Assembly (NCBI GenBank): GCA_020740775.1
Contig: JAHEWK010000002.1
Coordinates: forward strand, 1,984,001-2,048,000
Source: Ilyonectria destructans
Lineage: Eukaryota; Ascomycota; Sordariomycetes; Hypocreales; Nectriaceae
Direction of reading: 5' to 3'
DNA: 64,000 bases
Shown in pieces: positions 37,201-48,406 of this stretch. Below the pieces are notes generated by a model. The model saw nothing but the letters and a program-made list of their open reading frames with translations, had not been told where the DNA came from and did no database searches. Made by a program: the position numbers and the translations under genes. The first letter of the stretch is position 1. Each line of letters opens with the position of its first letter.

Positions 37201-38525
37201 GGCCGCCCCGTGCTCCGCCGAGGCCTAGTGGAGACTGGAGACTGGAAACTGAAGTCCAAGAAGGGAGAAGCACCAGAGGACGCGACTGTGAACCAAGACG
37301 TCGCCTCCCTGACAGGTATCGTGGATGTACCCGGAATGATCCAGCCCATCGCGCTTTCCAAGTCGGGACAGGGACAGTAAGGTGTACTCCCGGACGTACA
37401 GTACCTCTGCAGATGCACGCCCGTGTGGCATCTTAGTTGAGAACCTCGAGGCTTGCTTCCCTGCCATTATCTAATGAGTCGACATTTTACGGAATAGTGC
37501 GTCTGCAGGTTTACCTTTGATTTGGGGGTGTATTTGGCTTTGTACTTCGTTCTCGACCGGCGATCATGACCACAAGCCGCTGCCGATGGACAGCTTGGAT
37601 GGCAGACTGTGGTCGGCGGCCAGAGAAAGTCAGAAGCCAAAGTCAGCGTTGGAAGAGCTTCAAAAGGAAGACTCGGGCAGATGGGAGACGAACTCAGAAC
37701 TTGCCAACTTCATCATCAACATCACTAAGATCTGGTAAAGCATCAAGCGTTCTGCATCTCATACGGGGCGGCTCACCGGAATCTCGCCCAACAACACCCT
37801 CAACCCAGCATCACCAACCAGCAAAGGCGCCATCCACTTGGCATCATCCATCATCTAGCATTCTCCTCCGCCTCTCCACCATCTCACAGACCCCTTGTCG
37901 CCCATCTCTCCTGCATCATCCGCATCTCCCCTCCTTTTCCCGCCACCAGGCTCTTCCGGTCTCCAGGCCCCGTCGAGAGGCCCCGAATCACCAGGGCCCG
38001 AAGCATCGACGACAGGCCCCAGTCTATGCACCCGGCGTCCCTGCTGCGCCTGGACTCTACTGCTGGCCCCGGACCCGATCCTCTCTGGCTTTGGCCCCGA
38101 CTCTGAGTCTGACTACGCCTGACCGGGGTTCCCGCCCACACCTCGTCCCGCGACAACGACGCCGACACCAGCTGGCGTCACGGTACCAAGAAATCCTTTC
38201 CGGTTTGATTTCGTGGCCGTCACCTGCGACGCCTCCCCGGCTCCACCTCGCGCTTGTCCCCAGCCGTCCCAGAGCCTCTTGCCATCTCCATCCTCGGTTT
38301 CAACCCCCCCAAGCCTCCCAGGCGGGCACTATCTGGCGTTCCCACTGTGGGGCAGCACACCGCGGCATCCACACCCCCGGGCGTCCGCTTCCGAATCTCG
38401 ACCTCCTCGCAAAAGGTTTAATAAGGATGAAGGACCCCGTCTTCAGAACCAACTCTCCTCACATCAATCAAAGATTCAAAAGTTCAAGGTCCCAGAATAA
38501 AGCAGCCGGTCCCGATTTGCGCAAG

Positions 38526-41383
38526 AGTGAGTTGGTCTTTGTGCTTTTCTTTCCATCTTCCCAGGCCATCGAGATGCCTCAACACCTACCTTCCCCTCCC
38601 TCTGCTCTCTCTTACAAGGAGAAAGCTACGCCAAACCATCATTCTTCATCTCTCAGAGTCTTCGGTCATACTGACATTGTGTTCCTATAGTGATTTCCAA
38701 CAACGTTAACAAGACTGCTCTCCACCCTACCGGTGTGACGTGAGTGCCTCCTCCTCCAGCATTGATGCCATTGAACGGCTTAACTAACACGAGTCTTGAC
38801 AGTCCCCACGTGGAGCACACTGAGCTCGGTACGCTCAATCCTTCGTCGGCAATGCCCACATTGCACTTCAATTGATCGAAACTAACACCCGCCTCAGAGC
38901 AGGAGCTTCACGACAAGGCGCACATCGACTACGACCGTGTCGCAATTGTACGACCGCCTCCCCTCTATACACTGTCTCAAAGGCGCTGACCAAAACGCCT
39001 ACAGATTCCCAACCCTTCAGTCGCTGCTCTCTACGAGGATGCGCTGGTGTACGAGACTGGAACTGCCATCACCTCAAGCGGTGCTCTGACTGCCTACTCT
39101 GGGGCCAAGACCGGTCGATCACCCCTCGACAAGCGAATTGTCAAGGAGCCCTCATCCGAAGACAACATCTGGTAAGCTTCTCTCCCCGCCTCTGAGTCGC
39201 GCACTGGCGCACTGCTTCCTCGGCAGCGCCGTGGTGACTCGGATGAAAGTCAAATACTGTAGTGATCATGCGACTAACATGGCGTTCTTAGGTGGGGCCC
39301 CGTCAACAAGCCCATGACCACTGATGTAAGTATTACTTGTGCTCCCACTTTCGCGCTCTGTGTTCTTCGCATTTCCCCACTCCCAATTTGCCATGTTCCT
39401 TGGACATTGGAGCAAAGTTCCAAATCGCAAAAACAATCACAAGCCAAATTCCGATCAATGCCCCATCACCCACATCCACTCCGGAAATCAAAGTCCCTTT
39501 ACCCCGAGGATACCCGGAATGCCAGCACCGGCGTCATGGCTCACCGTGGTGCTTATGCGATTACCCAATTGCGCGGGCGCTGGTTGGCAGGGGCTTGGGC
39601 CCAGTGGTCCTTCCACCGGTGCTAGTGGTGGCAGCCCCGGAGCCAGTCCCCGGTTCTCCCCTGGGGCGTCATGGGGCCCGGCAATGCAAACGACCCCGCA
39701 GAGTTCCAGCGCTTCTCGCAAAGGCTCGGCGTGGTGTCTTGTTTCCTGCTTTGCCACACAGTGCAACACGCCCGCTACACGCCTACTCCCCGCACTCCCC
39801 TCTCACCTTCCCTTCCAGCCGAAAAACTGGGCAGGCACAGCCGAACCTCGCTCAACTCCCGAGCCCCAGCCCGAGCCCGAGCGGCCGGCCGCCCCTCTTT
39901 CCCCCGATCACGACTTTTCCCGATTCCGTTGGCCGCATTGTGCCCGATTTGGAAACCTCGGGATTCTAGTCCACCTCGTCTTGATGAGCTCGTGACATGA
40001 CGCATTCGAGTGCAATGGCTGACAAAATTACCCAAACAGGTCTGGAAGATCAACCGTGAGCGTGCTGTCGACTACCTGAACACCCGGGAACGCATCTACG
40101 TTGTCGATGGCTTCGCCGGCTGGGACGAGCGATACCGCATCCGAGTCCGTGTTATCTGCGCCCGCGCCTACCATGCTCTCTTCATGCGCAACATGCTCAT
40201 CCGCCCCTCGCGCGAGGAGCTCGAGCACTTCCACCCCGACTACACCATCTACAACGCTGGCTCTTTCCCCGCCAACCGATACACTGAGGGCATGACCTCC
40301 GGCACCTCCGTCGCCATCAACTTCGACCAGAAGGAGATGGTCATCCTCGGTACCGAGTACGCCGGTGAGATGAAGAAGGGTGTCTTCACCGTCCTCTTCT
40401 ACGAGATGCCCATCAAGCACAACGTCCTGACCCTGCACTCCTCCGCCAACGAGGGCAAGGATGGTGATGTCACCCTCTTCTTCGGTCTGTCTGGCACTGG
40501 CAAGACCACCCTCTCCGCCGACCCCAACCGAGCCCTGATCGGTGACGACGAGCACTGCTGGAGCGACAACGGTGTCTTCAACATCGAGGGTGGCTGCTAC
40601 GCCAAGACCATTGGCCTCTCCGCCGAGAAGGAGCCCGATATCTTCGGCGCCATCAGGTACGGCTCCGTTCTCGAGAACGTTGTCTTCGACCCCGAGACCC
40701 GCGAGGTCGACTACGACGACTGCACCCTCACCGAGAACACCCGCTGCGCCTACCCCATCGAGTACATCGCCAACGCCAAGATCCCTTGCCTGTCAGAAAA
40801 CTCGCCCTCCAACATCATCCTCCTCACTTGCGATGCCCGCGGTGTCCTGCCCCCCATCTCCAAGCTCGACCGCTCGCAAACCATGTTCCACTTCATCTCT
40901 GGATACACCTCCAAGATGGCCGGTACTGAGGACGGTGTGAACGAGCCCCAGGCCACCTTCTCCAGCTGCTTCGCCCAGCCCTTCCTCGCCCTCCACCCCA
41001 TGAAGTACGCCAGCATGCTCGCGGACAAGATCGAGAAGCACGGTGCCAACGCCTGGCTCCTCAACACCGGTTGGGTCGGTGCCGGTTTCGCCCAGGGCGG
41101 CAAGCGATGCCCCCTCAAGTACACCCGCGCCATCCTCGACGCCATCCACTCCGGCGACCTCGCCAAGGTCGAGTACGAGAACTACGGTGTCTTCAACCTC
41201 CAGGTCCCCAAGACCTGCCCCAACGTCCCCGCCGAGCTGCTCAACCCCCAGAAGGCCTGGACCGCCGGCGAGGAGTCCTTCTCAAACGAGGTCGTCAAGC
41301 TTGGCAAGCTCTTCCGCGAGAACTTCACCAAGTACGAGAGCGAGGCCACCGAGGACGTTGTCAAGGCCGGTCCCCAGGTTTAA
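38526..41383 (+). CDS. PCK1: Phosphoenolpyruvate carboxykinase (ATP)
   Basis: Seven exons: the A of the start codon at 38526, then 38691-38739, 38803-38828, 38898-38947, 39005-39171, 39292-39325 and 40040-41383, giving 556 residues, normal for fungal ATP-PEPCK. The joined N-terminus reads [16 protein letters not shown], then [20 protein letters not shown] and [17 protein letters not shown]. Signature motifs: [27 protein letters not shown] (P-loop, about 257-274), [10 protein letters not shown] (metal/kinase-2) and NTGWVGAG. The enzyme makes phosphoenolpyruvate from oxaloacetate and ATP, the first committed step of gluconeogenesis, in the cytosol. The first intron (38527-38690, GTGAGT...CTGAC...CTATAG) would assemble the ATG from A|TG. 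In-frame ATG 38427 would add 33 basic residues instead. Intron 6 (39326-40039) is 714 bp, exceptional here. Heavy use of C-ending codons in exon 7 fits high expression. Confidence 0.95.
38527..38690 (+). other. PCK1: Intron splitting the PEPCK start codon
   Basis: Donor AAGA|GTGAGT at 38527 and branch-like CTGAC at 38671, 15-20 bases before the acceptor CCTATAG at 38684-38690. Splicing gives CAAG ATG ATT TCC AAC AAC GTT AAC AAG. The exon sequence from TGATTTCC onward is the conserved PEPCK N-terminus, so an acceptor here is well supported. The donor is inferred from consensus. Confidence 0.65.
39326..40039 (+). other. PCK1: 714 bp PEPCK intron
   Basis: The exons flanking it join as [14 protein letters not shown], which matches the enzyme family exactly, with GTAAGT at the 5' end and CCCAAACAG at the 3' end. 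The intron is more than ten times the usual length in this window. It contains pieces rich in GGNCCNGG and CCGAGCC motifs but no recognised gene, repeat ends or transposase. Confidence 0.85.
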
Positions 41384-42202
41384 GGAGACTTCCATTGGAT
41401 TGTTCAAGATTGATTGGCGGCAAATCAGCATTTCGTTTTTTTGGGTCGGAGTCTTCCATGGCGGCCAAGCTGCCCTGCTTTTCACTTGATGGGTCACGGA
41501 TGAGATTGTGTGTAATGTAGGCATGAACAAGCCTTTACGAATTTCGAAGCAATAGAAAAAGTACATATTATCTACATAAAAATAGGTTCTACTAAAATAT
41601 GGAATGTGACTGTGAATGTGAGGAAGTGTCTTGATAGACATGTTTATCCAGTTGGGAAGCATCCTATGAGGAGCCTAATCGGGTTCCCAGTTGTCCAGTC
41701 CCAGTAGACTTATCCCCTTCTATCCACAACCAGTTTTTGAATGGATCTTCGAAATTGAACAGAATGGAAAATTCCAGGTAAGCTAGATAAGAGTGTTGTG
41801 TTATATATGATATTGTTGATGAAGAGACGGCACTGTGGATGTGGATGTGGACGACAATAACCTAGTCAACAGTGAGTGACAAAGCGGTCCGTTGTCAAAT
41901 ACACCTGGTCCCACAACCAATATTTTCTCTTGTTGCTGCATGTCCTGGGGAATTCTGTCCCCTACATTTTACTTGTTTGCTTGGTGAACGAATCCGAGAT
42001 TGCTTGCTGCACTCTATCGCGGTAGATCGTAACGGTTGACGAGACGCCACGATTTATGCAAGTACCCACTACTTGATAGCACTGTGAACCAGGGGGCCTT
42101 GTTTACAGCGCTCAGTGCAGCTAGTGCACGCTGTCACAGTGCTTTACGCGGGGTTACGCGACAGGGGTACTTTGGAGGGCCAGTTGCTGGGGCAATTATG
42201 TC
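41384..42202. other. Intergenic, PEPCK 3' region and SNF2 promoter
   Basis: About 820 bp, fairly AT-rich in the first 450 bases (PEPCK 3' untranslated region, AATAGAAAAAGT-like context at about 41550). No coding frame recognised. Confidence 0.5.
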
Positions 42203-45200
42203 ATGAGCCACAGAAACAAACGACACCAACAAAGCGAAAGTTACAGTGGGCGCAAGTATCATCTTCACACACAGTCACCGACACGCACGCGTCGCAACCG
42301 GCCCATGAACAGCAACGACGCAAGGCCGAAGCCCCTTTTCAAGTCTTCGAAGCCCGGTGCTTCTTTTGCATTTAAGCCACGGACTACGCTTTCGTCGACA
42401 CAGAAGCCTGATTTCTCCAAAGCTCAATCGCCGGCAGCACAAGAAAATACGACGACAGCCGCGAACAAGAACAACAACGAAAACAAGTCTCGCCTTGACG
42501 ATACCACTGCTCTCAGAGACCTCGGCGTCATGGTCAACGAACGCGCGCCTCCCAAGGCGCCCCTACAGTCCATCATGCCCAATAGCGGCCCAGCCCGTGA
42601 GAAGTCACCAGAGGACGATATCACCGCCATAATGAGCGGCTTCGCATCGCTCAAGGGCAAAGTTCGAGCCGACTCGGGAGATTCATTCAACCCGTCCGGC
42701 AGCGCCGCAACCAACAGGCCCACGTTTGGCCACCCGACCAAAATGATGTCGTCTCGCAAGCAGAAAGCCGACCCATTCATTCGTCAGAAGACACGACCCG
42801 AGCACCACATCGACCAGAACAGAGTTGCTGGCCCGAAGGCGCCGAGCTATCAGGATAGGAAGCCCCCGCCGATGCAGATGTTCAGCTCGAATGCCCCGGT
42901 TGCCCCGCCGAAGAGTTATGGCGGGGGGGAGTTCTACACAGACCCTGCAAAGGCGAGTGCAGACCTCAAGGCCTTGCTGGAGGGTGGGATGGATGATGAG
43001 GATGAAGAAGAGGAAGAAGAGAAGCCACAGCAGTCACAAGAATCACAGGGAAGTGAAGCTGGAGGTGAGGCAAGCGAGGCCAACGCCGAGACAAAGAAGG
43101 CAGATGCCGCCAAGAGCGCCAAGGACGGAACAGTAGACGGCCTCAAGGTGAAGCTGCTACCGCATCAAGTCGAGGGTGTTCAGTGGATGCGTGGCCGAGA
43201 GCTCGGCCCCATCAAGCGAGGAAAGGTCCCCAAGGGCGGGATCCTGGCTGATGACATGGGTCTCGGAAAGACACTGCAAACCGTCTCCCTGATCCTCACA
43301 AACCGGAAGCCAGAGAAGGATTCCCCAGGATGGAAGAAGAACTTTGAAAAGGTTGAGAAGACCACCCTCGTGGTAGCACCGCTGGCGCTCATCCGGCAGT
43401 GGGAGCACGAGATCAAAGACAAGGTGGAAAGGTCACAAGGGCTCAAGGTCTGCGTCCACCACGGACCGCAGCGAACGAAGCGTTTCCAAGAGCTAGCTCT
43501 TTACGATGTGGTCGTCACAACCTACCAGATTCTCGTTTCGGAGCATGGTCACTCTTCGGACGCCGAGGGTGGTGTCAAGGCAGGATGCTTTGGGCTGCAC
43601 TGGTGGCGAGTTGTCCTGGACGAGGCTCACACCATCAAGAACCGCAATGCAAAGGCCACCAAGGCGTGCTACGCGTTGCGTTCTGAGTATCGATGGTGCC
43701 TGTCTGGTACGCCTATGCAAAACAATCTGGACGAGCTCCAATCTCTCGTCAAGTTCCTCCGCATCAGTCCCTACGACGATCTCAAGGAGTGGAAGGCCCA
43801 CATCGACCTGCCTTTGAAGAACGGAAAAGGACACATCGCCATCCGCAGACTCCACAGTCTTCTTCGATGCTTCATGAAGCGTCGAACGAAGGAGATTCTC
43901 AAGGAGGCTGGTGCGCTCAACCCTGGTGGTAAACCATCCGCCGAGGGTGAGCCATCCACAACAGGCTTCAAGGTGACCGAGCGCAAGGTTGTCACCGTAT
44001 CAACCGAACTGTCCCCTGCTGAGCGCAAATTCTACCAGCGATTGGAGGCTCGCACCGACCGAAGTATCGAAGTCATGATGCGTGGTCGGGTCAACTACGC
44101 CAACGCGCTGACCCTCCTGCTGCGGTTGCGTCAGGCATGCAACCACCCTAAGCTGTTGGAGGGTAAACTGGACAAAGACAAGGATGCGTTGACAACCGAC
44201 TCGAGCCAAAAGTCCCAGGAAGCAGATGTTGATGCCATGGCTGATATGTTCGCCGGCATGGGCATTGAGTCTAAATCCTGCAACATCTGCGGACGGGGGT
44301 TGAACACTCAAGACAGCAGACTGGGTAGGGACATTTGCTCAGAGTGCCACGATGACTTGGCCTACTTCAACGCGCATGAAAAGCCGGAGAAAAATGACTC
44401 GAAGAAGGACAAGTCAAAGAAGGAGAGATCTAAGAAGGACAAATCTAAGAATAAGCGGGAAGAGAAGCCTGCAGCGGAGGAGGTCGAGTCACCCGTAAAG
44501 ACCAACCGTCGTCCTCGCAACCGCAACGCCATTATCGACAGCGAAGATGAGGAGGAAGCCGAAGGTAGCTGGCTCGTCCCTGAAGATGAGCAGGGTTCCC
44601 TGCGACTCGGCAAGGCCGGTGGGGAGGAGGACGAGAACGCTGAGGGTGGCGGCGACTCGTTGGGCTCTGAGGACTCTGAAGACGAGGATCAGAGCAACGC
44701 GCAGGACCAGAGCAACCTCAGCAGCTTTGTCGTGGATGACGAGGCGGCTAAGAAGGAGAAGGGATACCAGTCGGTTGATGAGGCATCGGATGACGATGAT
44801 TCGCTGCTGTCCGTGTCGGCCCTCACGAAGCAGATGGCAGCCCAGACGCTGGACGATGGACAAGATAACTCCATTGCCGATACTTCGACGGCAGACATCA
44901 CTGCGGCCGATTCTTCTGTTGCTGATATTACTGCGGCGGATACCACAACCACCCCTGATTCAGAGACATCAGACTCGGAAGAGAACTCCGACGACGATTC
45001 CTCGATCCTCTCATCCGACGATGACGACGTCCACCATTCTGCCTACAACTCCCAGCCAAGCCATGTCCTCGCCTCGGCCAAGATCCGTGAGCTCATCAAG
45101 ATCCTACGCGCAGAGGTCCGGGAGCACAAGTTTATTGTCTTCTCCCAATTCACCTCTATGCTCGACCTCGTTGAGCCCTTTTTCCGCAAAGAGGGCTTCC

Positions 45201-45796
45201 GGTTTGTTCGGTACGACGGATCGATGAAGAACGACGAGCGCGAGGAAAGCCTGCGGAGTCTGCGGTCTGACAAGGCGACCCGAATCCTCCTGTGCAGTCT
45301 CAAGTGTGGTAGTTTGGGACTAAACCTTACGGCCGCGACAAGAGTTGTTATCCTTGAGCCGTTCTGGAACCCTGTATGTCTTCAAACACTTTTTGCCTTC
45401 CCATTTATCTGTTCGGTATGCTAACCTGGATTTTAGTTCGTTGAGGAACAAGCAATCGATCGTGTTCATCGCCTGACACAAACAGTCGATGTCATCATCT
45501 ACAAGCTCACTGTCGCCAAAACGGTCGAAGAGCGTATCCTCGACCTCCAGAACAAGAAGCGCCTTCTCGCCGAGCAGGCTATCGAGGGCAGCATGAAGAA
45601 GGGCACCTTCAAGCTTGGCCTCAATGAGCTCATCGACCTCTTCAAGCCTGGCTCGACTGATAACCACGCCCTGCTGGGTTCAGTCGACGGCGAGGAAGAG
45701 AGTGTCGAGGATCGGGGTTACAGGGCCGCGTCGAACATGAAGAAGAAGCCTTCGATGGCGAGACAAGAGAGCGAGGTTTATGGCCGACGATGGTAA
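42203..45796 (+). CDS. SNF2-family ATPase, Rad5/16 (Rrp1/2, Uls1) group
   Basis: Two exons (42203-45373, 45437-45796) with a 63 bp intron (branch GCTAAC) give 1,176 residues. The helicase lobe 1 starts near 320 with [12 protein letters not shown], then Walker [12 protein letters not shown] (about 350), [15 protein letters not shown] and the DEAH box [11 protein letters not shown] (about 472), then [13 protein letters not shown]. Between lobes lies a four-Cys element near 693-717 (CNICGRG...CSEC) and a long Lys-rich then Asp/Glu/Ser-rich insertion to about 950. Lobe 2 follows: [38 protein letters not shown] and, after the intron, [22 protein letters not shown]. The inter-lobe insertion places it in the Rad5/16-like group, whose members remodel or strip proteins from DNA, some with ubiquitin- or SUMO-ligase RING fingers. 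Here only four Cys are visible, so a full RING is doubtful. Start 42203 or in-frame ATG 42305 are both possible. Confidence 0.9.
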
Positions 45797-47161
45797 ACGA
45801 TACGGGATACATGAGGGAGGCATGCATGGCGTTTAGAGGGGATTTGCCAATTTTGGGGACTGGCTTAGACCATGGTCATGATATGATAGATGTCTTGACG
45901 AATTCAATTGTTCATGTTTCTTTCAACCTTTATGTTGTGTGCTCCTGGTATGGAAACGGCTTTCATAAACGCATGTCCCCTGTGTATGACAAAGAGTAAT
46001 ATGCGCCTCACTCCCCTCGATGAGAGAACGTAATGTTTGCATCTACTGTGTTATCATTGTGCATGTCACAGTTACCAACCCCCAAAGGCGAAGGTAAATG
46101 CACAACAGCCTACTATACAAGCTACTGAACTTCTGGTACCGGGTGTAGTACTAACTTTGTGTCTCTGTTGTTTGCAAATACTGTATGGCTTTGATATATC
46201 TGATGGTATTGAGTCAAGGTAAAAAGAAATCCCACATATATGCCTCACTCTCGTATTATGGCCAGCACGAACATCAGTGCCTTGATACTATACGCGGATG
46301 TCAAGGATACGGTAGAATACGACAGAACGCCAAGGCTGTCAGCTGTGTGTCGTAATGAACGTTGTCTCAACCGGGAGCAGGTTGGAGGGACTAGACTGCG
46401 CCTCAATAAGATGAGGTAATACGGCAGGTGGAAACTAAAGTGAGTTAATGCAGCCAATAGCATCGCCGGCATAGCTCCCTCGTCTGGCGTCACAGTATAC
46501 GATTACTCTATACATGGGCATTACATTAGGCCTGATTTTCTGCATAAAATCCCGCCATTTGTATGACTACAGATATACTCGGCCGATTATAAACTATATA
46601 TATGAAAAGCCAGTACATTGCGTAGTCTCCGGAAGGCTTGTGCAACTTCCTATTCCCATTCCCATTCCCGTCAATCAGGACCTCACATGTGGCTAGTCGT
46701 GTAGCGTTTCACCAAGGTGTAGATATTTATTCCTAAGCCTCGGCCATCGTTATGGCACGTTTCTACTTTATGTAGTGTTTGCACTTGCTGGCGCGGTTGC
46801 ACTCTGCATAGTGCACCGGGTTAGATAATGCTAGAATACGGCGACAGGGAAAACGGATAATATGAAATTATGGATGCACTAATTCTAGTTATGTCGCTGG
46901 TCGAGATGAGTCACAACCAACGCGTTGCAACCAAGTCGCTAAGCCGGCTGACGGCAACGCATGATCGACAACCCATTGATGTATGCCTTTGGGTTCTATC
47001 TACAGGTCCTTTAGGATGCGCACAACGTTGCCTCCCAAGTTTCTGCCGCCAGGCAGGGACTTTGAAGTGTAAGACTAATTGATCACTTCACAATATCTCG
47101 GTCAACCCATTTTATAGTATTGTCCTCAGAACATCTCAAGTCAGTTGCTCGTCATTATGCC
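45797..47161. other. Intergenic, AT-richer accessory spacer
   Basis: No supported gene. The sequence is more AT-rich than the flanking housekeeping blocks and includes a CCCATT hexamer run near 46650-46672. It may hold eroded repeat DNA, but I see no terminal repeats or transposase fragments. Confidence 0.4.
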
Positions 47162-48135
47162 ATGTCAATATCATCTGGACGCAAGGGCTCCTGCATAAGA
47201 TGCGGCTATCGAATGAATGGGTATGCTAAATCCTCTGACTCCAAATGTGGGAAGTGCAAGAAGACCTTCGACATATGCCAGGTTATGTATTATGGCCAGG
47301 AAGGTGGAAGAAATCCTAGAGGATGAAGGATTTATTTTATCCCATGTAGTTGTGGGCTACGACACTACCTTGATAAGGCCAGGGCAGCGAGACCACTTGA
47401 GCCTCATGAATGTGTTCCAGACCACCCTCAGTGGAAGAAATGACTGAAACTGCTGATGTATCGGATGTGGCGAAATATTCGGAGTATGCGGATATTGTAG
47501 GTGCCGCAACTGGCACTTTCGGGGAAGTCCAGCCAGATAATAGCTTGACTAGATCCCAAACCGTTTGCTCTATCGACTTGAGTGAAGCGGGGCCATCAAA
47601 TCGCAGACACACGCGAACTTTTTCGAACGAGACCATGTCTACCGATCCGCTTCAATGGGATGAGGAGAGATTCGAGCAAGTGACAGCAGACCTGGTTCAA
47701 CAGTTCGGCGATGTTCAAATTAACGATCAACACACCGTTTCGAGTGCGGATTCAGTATATATCTCTACCTATCACTCTGGCTACGACGTATATTTCTGTT
47801 TGGCAGACGGCCAAGAAATTACAACTAGCCACAGTGAGTGGACGCCTGCGGTTATTGACGATCCTCAGACGGCATCTTATATGTACATTGATCTATCATT
47901 TGGTCGGTTCTATACCTGCGAATCTCCTTCCGGTGGAACAGGGGAGAGCTCGCAAAGTGTTAAGCATAAACACAAGAAGGACAACAAGAGCAAGGATAGC
48001 AAGAGAAAGAATGACGGCAAGGAGGACATCAAGGAGGACAACAAGGAGGACAGCAAGGAGGACAGCAGGTGGGACGAAGATGGTGAGGACGAAGATCGGA
48101 GGAACAGAGATAGCAAGGGCAAGGGACCTGGATAG
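47162..48135 (+). CDS. Orphan protein with N-terminal zinc ribbon, tentative two-exon model
   Basis: The first part encodes a compact four-Cys unit, CIRCGYRMNG then KCGKCKKTF, spaced CxxC-x17-CxxC, consistent with a zinc ribbon. A second frame (from about 47432) encodes about 230 residues ending in a Lys/Asp/Glu-rich tail with a 12 bp repeat (KEDI, KEDN, KEDS, KEDS). The two frames are joined by splicing AAG|GTGGAA (intron 47304-47431, acceptor CCCTCAG), which keeps the ribbon intact: total about 281 residues. An alternative intron 47221-47420 (GTATGC...TTCCAG) would break the ribbon. I do not recognise the family. It sits in an AT-richer stretch of lineage-restricted genes, so it may be young or decaying. 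The two parts could also be separate genes. Confidence 0.4.
48008..48069 (+). repeat. 12 bp in-frame repeat in orphan gene tail
   Basis: The unit AAGGAGGACANC is repeated four times and encodes Lys-Glu-Asp-X, giving the charged C-terminal tail. Confidence 0.8.
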
Positions 48136-48406
48136 CACAGGGGAATCTGTGGGGGTCAAGATTTACAATAGGACTTTTTACTTAACAAATTCTTGTGCTA
48201 TGGTACTTAGTCTTCTCTGATTCCGTTTCATTGCTTGATTGCCTAGGTAAGGATCTGTCTCTACTCAATGAAATCATCGTCACGATTCGCACTTTCATAT
48301 TTCTCCTTATTTAGCAGTGCCCAAAGTCTTGGCCTCAAACTCGTGCCACTTTCAAGTACAACTTTGTTGGCACGGTGATTTGACGTCTGCGGACTACGTC
48401 CCGTGA
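48136..48406. other. Short convergent intergenic spacer
   Basis: Between the zinc-ribbon orphan (plus) and the disrupted gene (minus). Nothing else is supported. Confidence 0.4.

Larger units (their letters stand above)
32066..38525. other. 6.4 kb region without a recognised gene; PEPCK 5' region
   Basis: No open frame here looks like a known protein. The plus strand is G-rich from about 32400 to 36050 and C/T-rich from about 36370 to 38500. Features: GGTC tetranucleotide run at 33541-33563, 13 bp tandem repeat at 33760, ACCT repeats at about 35085-35110, CAACTG repeats at about 36033-36055, a T run at 36849-36863 and a 17 bp minisatellite at 37124. The last 1.5 kb is probably the PEPCK promoter and a long CT-rich leader. 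One frame is open from 37566 into the PEPCK start without a stop, but its composition is Ser/Pro/Arg low complexity. Confidence 0.5.

Noticed and set aside
39337..40000. 200+ codon open frames inside PEPCK intron 6
   Set aside because: Proline/serine low complexity in two frames at once and enclosed by well-supported splice sites.
40028..41166. Long antisense frames opposite PEPCK
   Set aside because: Caused by strong C-ending codon bias of the PEPCK coding strand.
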